Assembly (NCBI RefSeq): GCF_019317285.1
Contig: NZ_CP079218.1
Coordinates: 310,001-374,000, forward strand
Source: Pedobacter sp. D749
Lineage (GTDB): Bacteria > Bacteroidota > Bacteroidia > Sphingobacteriales > Sphingobacteriaceae
Direction of reading: 5' to 3'
Length of the DNA: 64,000 nucleotides
Position 1 is the first letter of the stretch. Each line of letters opens with the position of its first letter. A program made the translations under genes and the position numbers. Below are positions 8,987 through 18,228 of the stretch, piece by piece. Below the pieces are notes generated by a model that was not told the origin of the DNA, ran no database searches, and was given only the letters and a program-made list of their open reading frames with translations.

Positions 8987-10090
8987 ATGAACACTGTAGA
9001 AAAACAACTGATCAGTCGTCCTGATTTAAACCAATTGTACAACGAAGCGATAGAACTTTTGTCTGCTTTAATCGCCATACCGTCTTTTAGTGGTTCAGAG
9101 CAGGGTACTGCCAATGAAATAGAAGCTTATCTGGCTAAACATGGCATTAATACCATCCGCAAAAACAATAATGTATGGTGTTACAGTAAGTATTTCGACC
9201 ATGCAAAACCGACTATTCTGCTCAATTCGCACCATGATACGGTAAAGCCGAATGAGCAATATACATTAAATCCTTTCCAGGCCACTATCTACGACGAAAA
9301 AATACATGGCTTAGGCAGTAACGATGCGGGCGCTTCGCTGGTATCGCTTATTTCCACCTTTATTTATTTTTATGAATCGACTGATCTTGGTTTTAATTTA
9401 TGTTTGGCGGCCACCGGAGAAGAAGAGAATTCTGGTTTAAACGGCATCAGGAGTATTTTGGATGACCTCAAACCCATTTCTTTTGCCATAGTTGGCGAGC
9501 CAACAGGTATGCAAATGGCTATTGCCGAAAAAGGCTCGATGGTAATTGATTGTGTAGCCAAAGGTCGATCAGGACATGCTGCAAGAGATGAAGGTGACAA
9601 CGCTATTTACAAAGCCATCAGGGATATCGATTGGTTTTCGCATTTTCAGTTTCCGATTGAAGACCATTTGCCTGCTCCGGTAAAAATGACTGTTACAGAA
9701 ATACACGCAGGTTTGCAGCATAATATTATACCTGGCGAATGCCATTTTACGGTCGATATCCGTTTCGATCATAACTATACTCCACGGGAGATCCTGAATG
9801 TCATCATCAACCATACCTTGTGCAGTTTTAACGTCCGTCCTAATGTGCTCAGTCCTTCCAACATCGATGTGTTACATCCGCTGGTAGTGGCAGGACTAAA
9901 GCTAGGCAGAAAAACCTATGTTTCCCCTACCAGTTCGGATCAGGGCTGGCTGACGATGCCTTCTGTAAAAATGGGGCCTGGAGAATCGGCCAGATCGCAT
10001 ACTGCAGATGAGTTTGTCCTGATTGAAGAAATTGAAGAAGGAATAAGCCTTTACATCCGTCTGCTCGAATCTGTTTTTAAAGGATTGTAA
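8987..10090 (+). CDS. argE: M20-family N-acylornithine/N-acylcitrulline deacetylase (ArgE-like)
   Basis: 367 residues. Metal and catalytic motifs of M20 enzymes are in place: LNSHHDTVKP (His ligand and catalytic Asp), GSNDAGASL (bridging Asp), ATGEEEN (catalytic and ligand Glu), VGEPTG and a final SARSHTADEFV (His ligand). The dimerisation domain (about 170-280) carries GRSGHAA. In Bacteroidota this enzyme removes the acyl group late in arginine synthesis and is usually followed by argH; here it is followed by an unrelated PIG-L gene. It lies 9 bases after the GNAT gene, so they are one transcript. Confidence 0.82.
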   Translation: MNTVEKQLISRPDLNQLYNEAIELLSALIAIPSFSGSEQGTANEIEAYLAKHGINTIRKNNNVWCYSKYFDHAKPTILLNSHHDTVKPNEQYTLNPFQATIYDEKIHGLGSNDAGASLVSLISTFIYFYESTDLGFNLCLAATGEEENSGLNGIRSILDDLKPISFAIVGEPTGMQMAIAEKGSMVIDCVAKGRSGHAARDEGDNAIYKAIRDIDWFSHFQFPIEDHLPAPVKMTVTEIHAGLQHNIIPGECHFTVDIRFDHNYTPREILNVIINHTLCSFNVRPNVLSPSNIDVLHPLVVAGLKLGRKTYVSPTSSDQGWLTMPSVKMGPGESARSHTADEFVLIEEIEEGISLYIRLLESVFKGL

Positions 10091-10183
10091 ATCGGAGAAA
10101 CGCCATTTTTTGTACCTTTTTCGTTTCGGAGGCACTAAAGTAAAAGCTTTTTGAGCATATTTGAATTTCGCAAAACAAATAAT

Positions 10184-12652
10184 ATGTTCAAAAGATTAAC
10201 TGCCATATTCACACTATGTTTACCGGTAATGTTCTGTGCGGCGCAACAAGTTCGCCCGGCAAAATCTTCAGAGATTTATAGAGAACTCAAAACCTTAAAA
10301 CACCTGCCTAAGGTTTTATATTTAGCGGCCCATCCCGATGATGAAAATACAGGTTTACTTTCGTGGTTAATTAACGATCAAAATGTAGAGACAGCTTATT
10401 TATCCCTTACCAGGGGAGATGGCGGGCAAAACCTTTTGGGTACCGAACAAGGTGCGGCATTGGGCCTGATCAGAACACACGAACTTTTGGAAGCCCGTAG
10501 ATTAGATGGTGCGCAACAATTTTTCACCAGGGCAATTGATTTTGGCTTTTCTAAGAATACCAATGATACTTTTAAACAGTGGGATGCCGATAGCATTACT
10601 GCAGATGTGGTTTGGGTGATCAGAAAATTCAGACCCGATGTGATTATCTGCCGTTTCCCGCCAACTGCTGCTGCGGGGCACGGACAACACGCAGCTTCTG
10701 CAGTTGTTGCCGAAAAAGCATTTAAGGCTGCTGCCGATAAAAATATGTTTCCCAATCAGCTGAAGTATGTTTCGGTTTGGCAGCCAAAAAGATTGTTATG
10801 GAATACCTTTAGGTTTGGTTCAGTTAATACCACAGCAGAAAATCAATTAAAGGCAACTGTTGGACAGTATGATGCCCAGTTGGGTATGGGCTATGGCGAG
10901 TTGGCGGGTTTAAGCCGAAGTCTGCATAAAAGCCAGGGAGCCGGAACACAATCGGTGGCCGGTGTACGTTCTGAATATTTTACCAATGTTTTGGGCGATC
11001 CAGCCAAGAGAACTCTTTTTGATGGCTTAAACATGAACTGGTCAGATAAAGGCATAGCCGATATTGATGAACTGATTGATATTATTTTGTTATCTTTTAA
11101 TTACAACCAGCCTGATAAAAGCCTGCATGGGCTGTTGATGCTCAGAAATAAAATTGCAGAATTACAGGATGTAGCATTGAGAAAAGATAAACTTGCCGCT
11201 ATCGATCACATCATTTTAAGCAGTGCAGGTTTTATGGGCGAGGTGGTCACAAACCAGCCTGAAGCTATAGCAGGCAATGGATATAATTTCCGTTTAAATT
11301 TAATTTCGAGATCAGCCACTCCGGTAACGTTAGAACGTGTAAACTGGTTAAACCAAACGGATAACCTGAACAGGAGTCTATCTAACGATTCGCTGATCAC
11401 CATTGAACGTAAAATTCAGATTCCAGTCGATGCAGCACTTACCGAACCTTATTGGTTGGCAAAACCAGCAAAAGACGCTGCGACTTTCAGTGTTGCCAAC
11501 GATACCTTAATCGGATTGCCAGAAATGCAATCGCCTATCAATGTGTTATTGTCACTAAAGATTGAAAATGAAAAATTGGAGATCAAACTGCCCTTATCTT
11601 ATAAAAAATTAGATCCTGTTAAAGGTGATGTGGTAGAAGCCCTGAGGATCATTCCACCACTTGATTTGAGTTTTGCCGAGCCTGTTTATTTTGCTAAAGA
11701 AAAAGAAGCGTTAAGTGTTACACTCCGTTTAAAAGCAAACAAAAATATCAACTACGGTAAGGTGAGTTTCAAGATTGGCAACCAGATTGTGAAAACATTC
11801 CAGGGGATCAATTTGCCAGAAAATACCATCACCACCAAAGATTTTCTGATCCCGGTTGAGGATCTGGCCAAAATAAAAACAAGTCAGAATAAGCTTGAAG
11901 CGGTTTTCTCTTCAGAAGCGAATGAATATTCAAAAGGACAGGTATTAATTCAGTATCCGCATTTGCCAACCCTACAGTATTTTGTTCCGGCAACAACCTG
12001 GTTAATTAAGGGCGATGTAAAGATACTGGCAAAAAAAGTTGGATATATTGAAGGGGCAGGAGACCTGATTCCCGAGTTTTTAAGACAGGCGGGTTTACAG
12101 GTTGATGTACTGACAGAAGCGGATATCCTAAGCCCTGCAAAACTGGCTACTTACGATGCTGTGGTAACAGGTGTAAGGGTGATCAATACCGAAAAAAGAA
12201 TTAAAAACTGGCAAACTGCTTTGCGTAGTTATGTAGAAAATGGCGGAACCATTGTAATGCAGTACAATACCACACAGGACATGGCCTTACAGGATTTCGG
12301 GATTTATCCATTCTCGATTAGTGGCAAAAGGGTCACCGAAGAAAATGCAGAGGTTAAATTCCTGAATCCTAGCCATAAACTCTTAAATTATCCGAATAAA
12401 ATCACTGCCGAGGATTTTAAAGGCTGGGTGCAGGAGCGTGGAGCTTATTTCCCTGATCAATGGGATGCCAAATACGAACCGCTTTTCGAAATGAACGATA
12501 CCGGTGAAGAACCGCTTCAAGGATCTACCTTGTATGCAAAATATGGCAAGGGAAATTTCATTTATACGCCTCTGGCATTTTTCAGGCAATTGCCCGCCGG
12601 AAATGTTGGCGCAGCCAGGTTGTTCTTTAATTTTTTATCGGCCGGGAAGTGA
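10184..12652 (+). CDS. Secreted PIG-L family deacetylase with C-terminal ThuA/GATase-like region
   Basis: 822 residues from ATG 10184, which begins a clean Sec signal (MFKRLTAIFTLCLPVMFCAAQQ); an upstream TTG at 10151 would add 11 residues before it. The zinc deacetylase domain comes first: AHPDDEN (metal ligands, catalytic Asp), TRGDGGQN, EARRLDGA and GHGQHAAS (His ligand). The middle is beta-rich (about 370-570). The C-terminal part (about 620-820) has an alpha/beta pattern and a YVENGGTIVMQYNT segment as in ThuA/glutamine-amidotransferase-like domains. PIG-L enzymes deacetylate N-acetyl sugars. The stop overlaps the start of the small peptide gene (TGATG), and an SSS transporter follows, so cleavage and uptake of a sugar or amino sugar is likely. 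Confidence 0.9.
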   Translation: MFKRLTAIFTLCLPVMFCAAQQVRPAKSSEIYRELKTLKHLPKVLYLAAHPDDENTGLLSWLINDQNVETAYLSLTRGDGGQNLLGTEQGAALGLIRTHELLEARRLDGAQQFFTRAIDFGFSKNTNDTFKQWDADSITADVVWVIRKFRPDVIICRFPPTAAAGHGQHAASAVVAEKAFKAAADKNMFPNQLKYVSVWQPKRLLWNTFRFGSVNTTAENQLKATVGQYDAQLGMGYGELAGLSRSLHKSQGAGTQSVAGVRSEYFTNVLGDPAKRTLFDGLNMNWSDKGIADIDELIDIILLSFNYNQPDKSLHGLLMLRNKIAELQDVALRKDKLAAIDHIILSSAGFMGEVVTNQPEAIAGNGYNFRLNLISRSATPVTLERVNWLNQTDNLNRSLSNDSLITIERKIQIPVDAALTEPYWLAKPAKDAATFSVANDTLIGLPEMQSPINVLLSLKIENEKLEIKLPLSYKKLDPVKGDVVEALRIIPPLDLSFAEPVYFAKEKEALSVTLRLKANKNINYGKVSFKIGNQIVKTFQGINLPENTITTKDFLIPVEDLAKIKTSQNKLEAVFSSEANEYSKGQVLIQYPHLPTLQYFVPATTWLIKGDVKILAKKVGYIEGAGDLIPEFLRQAGLQVDVLTEADILSPAKLATYDAVVTGVRVINTEKRIKNWQTALRSYVENGGTIVMQYNTTQDMALQDFGIYPFSISGKRVTEENAEVKFLNPSHKLLNYPNKITAEDFKGWVQERGAYFPDQWDAKYEPLFEMNDTGEEPLQGSTLYAKYGKGNFIYTPLAFFRQLPAGNVGAARLFFNFLSAGK

Positions 12653-12756
12653 TGAAAAATCAACTTAAAAACTGGAATACCTGGTATATCCTTTTGGCAC
12701 TTGCGCTGGTATTTCAGATTGTATTTTATTACCTGTTTACTAAATTCTGGGCATGA
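12652..12756 (+). CDS. 34-residue single-span membrane peptide coupled to the SSS symporter
   Basis: The peptide starts MKNQLKNWNTWYILL and ends FTKFWA. It has a positively charged, Trp-rich N-terminus, one hydrophobic span (about residues 12-29) and a short C-terminal tail. Its ATG overlaps the stop of the PIG-L gene by one base (TGATG), and its TGA overlaps the ATG of the symporter (ATGA), so all three are translationally coupled. The good membrane topology and double overlap make chance unlikely. Possible role: a small accessory subunit of the symporter. I do not recognise the family. Confidence 0.75.
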   Translation: MKNQLKNWNTWYILLALALVFQIVFYYLFTKFWA

Positions 12757-14447
12757 GTAATATCGATTGGGCTGTACTGATATTTACTTTACTTGCTGTG
12801 GTAACCTATGGCGTTTTTATTGGTCGCGGGCAGAAAAGCAATGCATCCTATTTAAAGGCCGATAATAAAATGCCATGGTACATTGTGCTATTAGGGATTA
12901 TGGCTACACAGGCCAGTGCCATTACTTTTTTATCAGCACCCGGGCAAGCTTATACCGATGGGATGCGCTTCGTGCAATATTATTTTGGACTGCCGCTGGC
13001 GATGATTGTAATCTGCATTACTTTCATCCCGATTTTTCAAAGGTTAAATGTATATACCGCCTACGAATATCTGGAAAACCGTTTTGATAAAAAGACAAGG
13101 GTTTTAACTTCATTGCTATTTTTGTTCTCGCGTGGATTATCAACCGGTATTAGTATTTATGCACCAAGTATTATCCTCTCGAGCGTTTTAAACTGGAATA
13201 TTTACCTAACCAATATCCTCACCGGAGGCATTTTATTGATTTATACTTATGTAGGTGGCGCAAAAGCAATTGCACATACACAAAAACTACAGTTTTTAAT
13301 TATCCTGGGTACCATGGCCTTCGCCGGATACCTTTTGGTGCAGCATATGCCTGATGGAATCGGATTTAAAGATGCGCTTTACCTGGCCGGAAAATCGGGT
13401 AAGTTGAATGTAATTACCACCGATTTCGACTGGAAGGATAAATACAATATCTGGAGTGGTTTAATAGGAGGTTTTTTTCTTGCACTTTCTTACTTCGGCA
13501 CAGATCAGAGCCAGGTTGGAAGATACATTACCGCGAAGGACAATACCAACGCAAAAATGGGATTACTGTTGAATGGACTGGTTAAAATACCGATGCAGTT
13601 TGCTATCCTCTTAATCGGTGCGTTATTATTTGCTTTCTTCTCATTAAAGCCGGCACCGATTTATTTCAATGAGCGTTCCTACCAGTATTTAAAAGAAACT
13701 CAGCCTCAGCAAGCTGCAGCTTTCGAGAAAGAACACGATGCGTTAGCGCAGAAATTTAACCAGCAATCAAAAAATATTCTTGAAGAAAAGGAAAAGCAAT
13801 CACCATCGCTAAATTCTTCGATAGAAAATTTTAAATCGACGCAAAAACAGGTGAAAGAACTGCACGGCAGGGTAGAAGAAGCCATCAACAAATCGAATTA
13901 TAATGCAGAGAAAACCGATACCAATTATATCTTTTTATACTTTGTAAAGAATACCCTTCCGGTTGGAATGATCGGCCTGCTTTTCGCAGTCATCTTTTTG
14001 GCCAGTTGGGGCTCTATTTCGGCTGCGTTAAATTCGCTGGCTGCCTGTTCCTTAAAAGATATACACCTCATTTTTGTTAAAAAAGAAGTAGACGACGAAA
14101 CCGAACTGAAATATAGCCGTTTGCATACATTAGCCTGGGGCATTTTTTCAATAGCTGTTGCCATGTTTGCTACACAAATGGGTTCGCTAATCGAAGCCGT
14201 TAATGTACTGGGTTCACTTTTCTACGGGCCAATTCTTGGTATTTTTTTAGTGGCATTTTATTTTAAAAAGATAAACGGGCCTATTGTATTTATTTCGGCG
14301 ATCTTGTCCGAAATTGCCGTTGTCGCTGTCTATGAGTTTGATATTGTTTCATTCCTTTGGCTCAATGTAATCGGCGCAGCAGCAGTAATTGCTTTTTCAC
14401 TGCTAGGCTTGTTGTTTCGCAAACCGAAGATGGCTGTAAGCGAATAA
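12753..14447 (+). CDS. Sodium:solute symporter (SSS family)
   Basis: 564 residues with about 13 hydrophobic segments. SSS features include the N-terminal DWAVLIFTLLAVVTYGVFIGR, SAPGQAYTDGMRF and GGFFLALSYFGTDQSQVGRYI, the conserved sodium-site region in TM5-8. Between residues about 310 and 390 there is an insertion of Lys/Glu/Gln-rich coiled coil (KEHDALAQKFNQQSKN...), placed between two membrane spans. It probably imports a sugar or organic acid released with the help of the PIG-L enzyme. The start ATG overlaps the stop of the 34-residue peptide. The insertion is the odd feature; it may be a docking site for a partner. Confidence 0.92.
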   Translation: MSNIDWAVLIFTLLAVVTYGVFIGRGQKSNASYLKADNKMPWYIVLLGIMATQASAITFLSAPGQAYTDGMRFVQYYFGLPLAMIVICITFIPIFQRLNVYTAYEYLENRFDKKTRVLTSLLFLFSRGLSTGISIYAPSIILSSVLNWNIYLTNILTGGILLIYTYVGGAKAIAHTQKLQFLIILGTMAFAGYLLVQHMPDGIGFKDALYLAGKSGKLNVITTDFDWKDKYNIWSGLIGGFFLALSYFGTDQSQVGRYITAKDNTNAKMGLLLNGLVKIPMQFAILLIGALLFAFFSLKPAPIYFNERSYQYLKETQPQQAAAFEKEHDALAQKFNQQSKNILEEKEKQSPSLNSSIENFKSTQKQVKELHGRVEEAINKSNYNAEKTDTNYIFLYFVKNTLPVGMIGLLFAVIFLASWGSISAALNSLAACSLKDIHLIFVKKEVDDETELKYSRLHTLAWGIFSIAVAMFATQMGSLIEAVNVLGSLFYGPILGIFLVAFYFKKINGPIVFISAILSEIAVVAVYEFDIVSFLWLNVIGAAAVIAFSLLGLLFRKPKMAVSE

Positions 14448-14594
14448 TGTTTTTGGTCCCGTCTAACTGATTGTCGAGTTTTCGAAGAGGTATAAAACAC
14501 TTTAATATATTCATAAATTTTTAGGGATGCTACGGGCAAAGCCTTGTCCTGAGATATTTTTATCGTCATTATGGTATCAATTTATTTAGGATTA

Positions 14595-14624
14595 TTGTTT
14601 TATCGTGTTAAAGCCATAAATTCG
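14595..14624 (+). promoter_or_regulatory. Promoter of the DUF2911 gene (TTG - 19 bp - TAAATTCG)
   Basis: TTG at 14595-14597, 19 bases, then TAAATTCG at 14617-14624, one mismatch from TAnnTTTG. The distance matches the Bacteroidota sigma factor consensus. It leaves a leader of roughly 30 bases before the ATG at 14663. Confidence 0.6.
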
Positions 14625-14662
14625 TAAAATCAAAAACAACAAAAACAGATAAATATAATTCT

Positions 14663-15181
14663 ATGAAAACGATGATTAAATCAATCGCGTTGCTATTTAC
14701 AGCAATTACCGTTTCTGTAAGTGCAATGGCACAAGATGCACAGCCTAAGCCAAGTCCTGCGGCAACTGCAACAGGAAAAGTTAAAGGTGCAACCATTACC
14801 ATTAACTACAGCAGTCCGGCAGTAAAAGGGCGTAAAATCTGGGGCGGTTTAGAAGCCTTTGATAAAGTATGGCGCGCAGGTGCAAACGAGGCTACTACTT
14901 TCGAAACCGATAAAGATATCGTGGTAGAAGGTAAACCTTTGGCGGCAGGAAAATACAGCTTCTTTTTAATCCCTAAAGAAAGTGGAACCTGGACAGCTAT
15001 TTTTAACAAAGAACCAAAACAATGGGGTGCTTATAAATACGAAGAAGCTAAAGATGCTTTGCGTGTTGATGTTAAAACCAAAGCCTTAAAAGCTACACAA
15101 GAGCGTTTGGTTTATAAAATTACCAAAAGCGGATTCTCTTTAGAATGGGATAAAATTTCTGTTCCGGTTACTATTAAATAG
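14663..15181 (+). CDS. DUF2911 family secreted protein
   Basis: 172 residues: Sec signal (to about ...VSAMAQ) and then a single domain with the DUF2911 hallmarks [26 protein letters not shown] split over the first strands, [16 protein letters not shown] and [14 protein letters not shown]. The family is common in Bacteroidota, predicted periplasmic or outer-membrane associated, and has no known function. It has its own promoter and a downstream terminator, so it is monocistronic. The length is usual for the single-domain version. Confidence 0.88.
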   Translation: MKTMIKSIALLFTAITVSVSAMAQDAQPKPSPAATATGKVKGATITINYSSPAVKGRKIWGGLEAFDKVWRAGANEATTFETDKDIVVEGKPLAAGKYSFFLIPKESGTWTAIFNKEPKQWGAYKYEEAKDALRVDVKTKALKATQERLVYKITKSGFSLEWDKISVPVTIK

Positions 15182-15204
15182 TAAGATAAAATTATTTTAT
15201 AGCC

Positions 15205-15236
15205 GTCCCAGTTTAAAAATTGGGACTGCTTTTTTA
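15205..15236 (+). terminator. Rho-independent terminator after the DUF2911 gene
   Basis: GTCCCA / TGGGAC stem, extended through an AT-rich top, followed by TGCTTTTTT. It starts 23 bases after the stop codon. Confidence 0.8.
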
Positions 15237-15338
15237 TGCGTTATTTTTTTGGAAATGACCGTGCAGTAATTCTTGGTAGTTTGCAGTCCCGCCATTCGCT
15301 ATAGCTCCGATAGAAAAAATCGGAGGCTGTCGCTGTTG

Positions 15339-15518
15339 TCGGGTTTAGAAACAAAGGTTTTTGCACCCTGCAACCCAGCAAATGAAATGCTGCTATAGCC
15401 ACCTAGCCCCGGTTGAAGCGTTTACCCTGCAGCAACGAGGTACGAGGCAGCGAAGCGTAAAAGCAAAAAACGGGAAGCAAACTTTTTATGCTGTACAGGC
15501 CTTGCGCTCCAAAAATAA
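15339..15518. repeat. Dispersed ~180-bp intergenic repeat, copy 1
   Basis: Starts TCGGGTTTAGAAAC and contains TGAAATGCTGCTATAGCCAC, CACCTAGCCCCGGTTG, CCCTGCAGCAACGAGG and ends near CTTGCGCTCCAAA. A second copy lies at 21856-22033 in the same orientation. Both copies contain the same short open frame (…QQRGTRQRSVKA), which is a by-product of the repeat and not a gene. Confidence 0.8.
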
Positions 15519-15552
15519 AAAACCATATTTTGTTAAAGCTTTTTTTTAATGT

Positions 15553-15662
15553 TAGTCGGGATTTGCAATCCCGTCTTAAGCGCTTAGGATTTATAATCCT
15601 GACAAACAGTTAAAACTTGTGGAATTAACATGAGAGGTCGGGATTACAAATCCAGACCAACA
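15553..15662. repeat. Cluster of small palindromes of the GGATTT..AATCC type
   Basis: CGGGATTTGCAATCCCG, AGGATTTATAATCCT and CGGGATTACAAATCC follow each other within 110 bases between the repeat and the GH92 gene. The terminator at 18131 (CCAGGATTTTAAATCCTGG) has the same core. They resemble REP-type palindromes, and a REP-associated transposase gene lies 3 kb away. Confidence 0.55.
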
Positions 15663-15741
15663 CTTCTGTAAAGAACCTAACACATAATATCAACTTCATG
15701 TTAAAATGTTATTTTAGGCCGATTTAAAACCACACATTATA

Positions 15742-17826
15742 ATGAAGTTCCCTATTAAACTACTGACTTTATTACCGCTTCTTTCATTAAACGTTTTAGC
15801 ACAACAAAAATCACAGATGTTTTCTGTTAAAACGGCAAAGCCTGTAGATCAGGTAAACGTGTTTTTAGGATCTTCTGCCGATCATGGGCAGATGTCGCCG
15901 GCTGCATCGGCTCCTTTTAGCATGTTGAGCATTGGTCCGCAGACTTATCCCAAAACACATACCGGTTACGAATATCTCGCTAAGAAATTTGAAGGTTTTA
16001 CCCACAACCGTTTCGAAGGCGTGGGTTGCCAGGGCTCGGGTGGTAATATTTTCATCAAACCATTTTTAGGTAACGATCCGGCACAATCAGAGTTGATTAA
16101 GATTTCTGAAAAAGCCAGTCCGGGGTACTATGAAGTTGGTTTTGAAAATAAAATTAAAGCCAGTTTTACCGTATTGGGCAAGGCTGGAAAGCATGCCTAC
16201 CAATTTCCGAAAGGACCCAAAGGTTTTTATCTAGATTTAGGTTATGCTTTTAATGGTGCTTTTGTAGCCGAATCGCACGAGGTAAATGGTAATACAGTGA
16301 GCGGATGGATTACCTCGAAAACAACTTGTGGAGCAGGTAAGTATAAGTTGTTTTATTATATGGAAATCGGCGATAATGTATCGTGGAAAGTAATAGATGA
16401 TCATAAAATGATGGCCATGCTCAAAGGAGAACTGACCTCCGTGGGAATCAACGTTGCACTTTCGTCGGTAAGTGTCGAGGCTGCAAAAGCGTCTCTCAAT
16501 AAAAATCCGTTCAATGCTGTAAAAGAACAAAGCAAAGCCGATTGGAATACAAATCTTTCTAAAATTGCTGTAAATGGCGACCTGGAAAGTGCAAGGTTAT
16601 TCTACTCACTTTTATATCGTACCATGCAGTCGCCTTATGTGATTTCTGAGGCAGACGGAACCTACCGCAATACAAAAGGCGAAATTCAGAAAGATAAAGA
16701 AATTCGCTACAATGGCTGGGCCATCTGGGATAATTACCGAACGCAATTACCTTTGCTTTCGTTAATTGAACAAGAACGTTATACTGGAATGATCACTTCA
16801 ATTGCCGATCTGTATAACTCAGGTAAAAAAGATTATGCTAGTCAGAATGAACCCTCAAATACGGTACGCTCTGAACATGCTATAGTGGTTTTGCTCGACG
16901 CCTATCGAAAAGGTTATCCAGTAGATTTTAATAAGATTGCTGATTCGCTGGTGAAAGAAGTAAATGGGCTGGATTATAAATCGCCGGATAAGGCTTTAGA
17001 ATCGTGTTACGATAAATGGGCCTTAGCAGAAATCTTTAAGATTTTGCAGCATAAAGAAAAATCTAATTTTTATCTCAATAAAGCTCTTGAATACAAGAAA
17101 TATTGGAATAAGGACTTTAAAGACATGACTAAAAATGATGTTGACCGCATGCAGGCCCGTGGTTTATACCAAGGCACCATTTGGCAATACCGATGGTTTG
17201 TACCTTATGATTTTAAAGGATTGATTGAGCTGGACGGGGGAGAGAAATCTTATCTGGCAAAACTGGATGAATTTTTTGCCCGCGATTTATACAACCATGC
17301 CAATGAACCCGATTTGCAGGTACCATTGATGTATAATATAACCAGGTCTGGTTATAAATCACAGTATTGGATGCATCAATTGGCAGCTGATACGGTAATC
17401 CAGAATTATTTTAACGATAACAGCCGCGGAATTGGTAGTTATATCGGTAAAATTTACAGAAACCAGCCACATGCTTATTTGCGTACGATGGACGATGATG
17501 CTGGTGCGATGAGTGCCTGGTATGTGTTTGCAGCAAGTGGTTTTTCTCCTGCCTGCGTAGGCTGGCCGATTTATTATTTAAATGTACCTTTATTTCCATC
17601 GTTAAGTTATAACCTGCCAAAAGGGAAAACTTTTACCATCGAAACGGAAAATTTTGGTTCAAAGAATAAATATATAAAGGAAGTTTTTCTTAACGGAAAG
17701 CCTTTTAAAAAGAATTTTATCACACAAGAGGATATCAATGCAGGGGGAGTGCTGAAAATCATTGCTTCGGCCGCTCCGGTTAAAATTTCGGATACGGAAA
17801 ACTGGATTTCGGATCTTGAAAAATAA
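15742..17826 (+). CDS. GH92 family glycoside hydrolase (alpha-mannosidase type), secreted
   Basis: 694 residues with a Sec signal ending near LNVLAQ. GH92 features: DQVNVFLGSSADHGQMSPAA at the N-terminus, HNRFEGVGCQGSGGN, YNGWAIWDNYRTQLPL, and the C-terminal catalytic block NEPDLQVPLMYN and TMDDDAGAMSAWYVFAASGF. GH92 enzymes are calcium-dependent exo-alpha-mannosidases that act with inversion. It is slightly shorter than many members (about 750). The stop is followed by a small unknown gene. There is no SusCD pair next to it, so the substrate cannot be inferred from context. Confidence 0.92.
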   Translation: MKFPIKLLTLLPLLSLNVLAQQKSQMFSVKTAKPVDQVNVFLGSSADHGQMSPAASAPFSMLSIGPQTYPKTHTGYEYLAKKFEGFTHNRFEGVGCQGSGGNIFIKPFLGNDPAQSELIKISEKASPGYYEVGFENKIKASFTVLGKAGKHAYQFPKGPKGFYLDLGYAFNGAFVAESHEVNGNTVSGWITSKTTCGAGKYKLFYYMEIGDNVSWKVIDDHKMMAMLKGELTSVGINVALSSVSVEAAKASLNKNPFNAVKEQSKADWNTNLSKIAVNGDLESARLFYSLLYRTMQSPYVISEADGTYRNTKGEIQKDKEIRYNGWAIWDNYRTQLPLLSLIEQERYTGMITSIADLYNSGKKDYASQNEPSNTVRSEHAIVVLLDAYRKGYPVDFNKIADSLVKEVNGLDYKSPDKALESCYDKWALAEIFKILQHKEKSNFYLNKALEYKKYWNKDFKDMTKNDVDRMQARGLYQGTIWQYRWFVPYDFKGLIELDGGEKSYLAKLDEFFARDLYNHANEPDLQVPLMYNITRSGYKSQYWMHQLAADTVIQNYFNDNSRGIGSYIGKIYRNQPHAYLRTMDDDAGAMSAWYVFAASGFSPACVGWPIYYLNVPLFPSLSYNLPKGKTFTIETENFGSKNKYIKEVFLNGKPFKKNFITQEDINAGGVLKIIASAAPVKISDTENWISDLEK

Positions 17827-17897
17827 TTTAAAAAATTAACACAAAGCGACAAACTAATTCTACATATCTCTGTTGTTAATAGTATAAATTCAAGATC

Positions 17898-18089
17898 ATG
17901 GCACCTTTAAAATTAAGCGAAGAACAAAATGCAACACTAGGCAACAAAAGCACCTTAGAACAAGTTAATGAACAGCCTTTAGAACTTCATCCCGAAGCGT
18001 ATAAAGTAAAAGGCCCATCCCCTGACAAGATGAAGACGGTATCGTCATCATTAAGGAACTATGCTCACGGTTTGTACGGATTGTTGTAA
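17898..18089 (+). CDS. Small hypothetical protein (63 aa)
   Basis: A 63-residue frame starting ATG 17898, 71 bases after the GH92 stop, and followed by a strong terminator at 18131. Composition is polar (Glu, Lys, Asn), soluble, no signal or membrane segment; the C-terminal third (KTVSSSLRNYAHGLYGLL) could form an amphipathic helix. The placement between a gene and a terminator on the same strand supports a real gene. Not recognised. Confidence 0.55.
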   Translation: MAPLKLSEEQNATLGNKSTLEQVNEQPLELHPEAYKVKGPSPDKMKTVSSSLRNYAHGLYGLL

Positions 18090-18130
18090 AAAACGCCTCC
18101 CAAAAATCTCATCATACCAGATTATATAAA

Positions 18131-18163
18131 GCAGCCAGGATTTTAAATCCTGGCTGCTTTTTT
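18131..18163 (+). terminator. Strong rho-independent terminator
   Basis: GCAGCCAGGAT / ATCCTGGCTGC stem with a TTTAA loop, followed by a T run. It ends the GH92/small-protein unit. Its core resembles the nearby palindromic repeats. Confidence 0.85.
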
Positions 18164-18210
18164 ATTGAATTTGAAAGAAGTCAAGTTTTTAAAACTTGAC
18201 TTCTTGGATA
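18164..18210. repeat. REP-like palindrome flanking the transposase remnant, left copy
   Basis: ATTGAATTTGAAAGAAG leads into the palindrome GAAGTCAAGTTTTT/AAAACTTGACTTC and then TTGGATA. An almost identical 47/48-base copy lies at 18933-18980 in direct orientation, on the other side of the transposase gene. This is the arrangement of RAYT genes with their REP sequences. Confidence 0.8.
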
Positions 18211-18228
18211 TATTGAATCCTGTAGCAA

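Noticed and set aside
15361..15549. 62-residue open frame between the DUF2911 and GH92 genes
   Set aside because: It lies in the dispersed repeat; the same frame segment appears in the second repeat copy at 21776-21985, so it is a by-product of the repeat.
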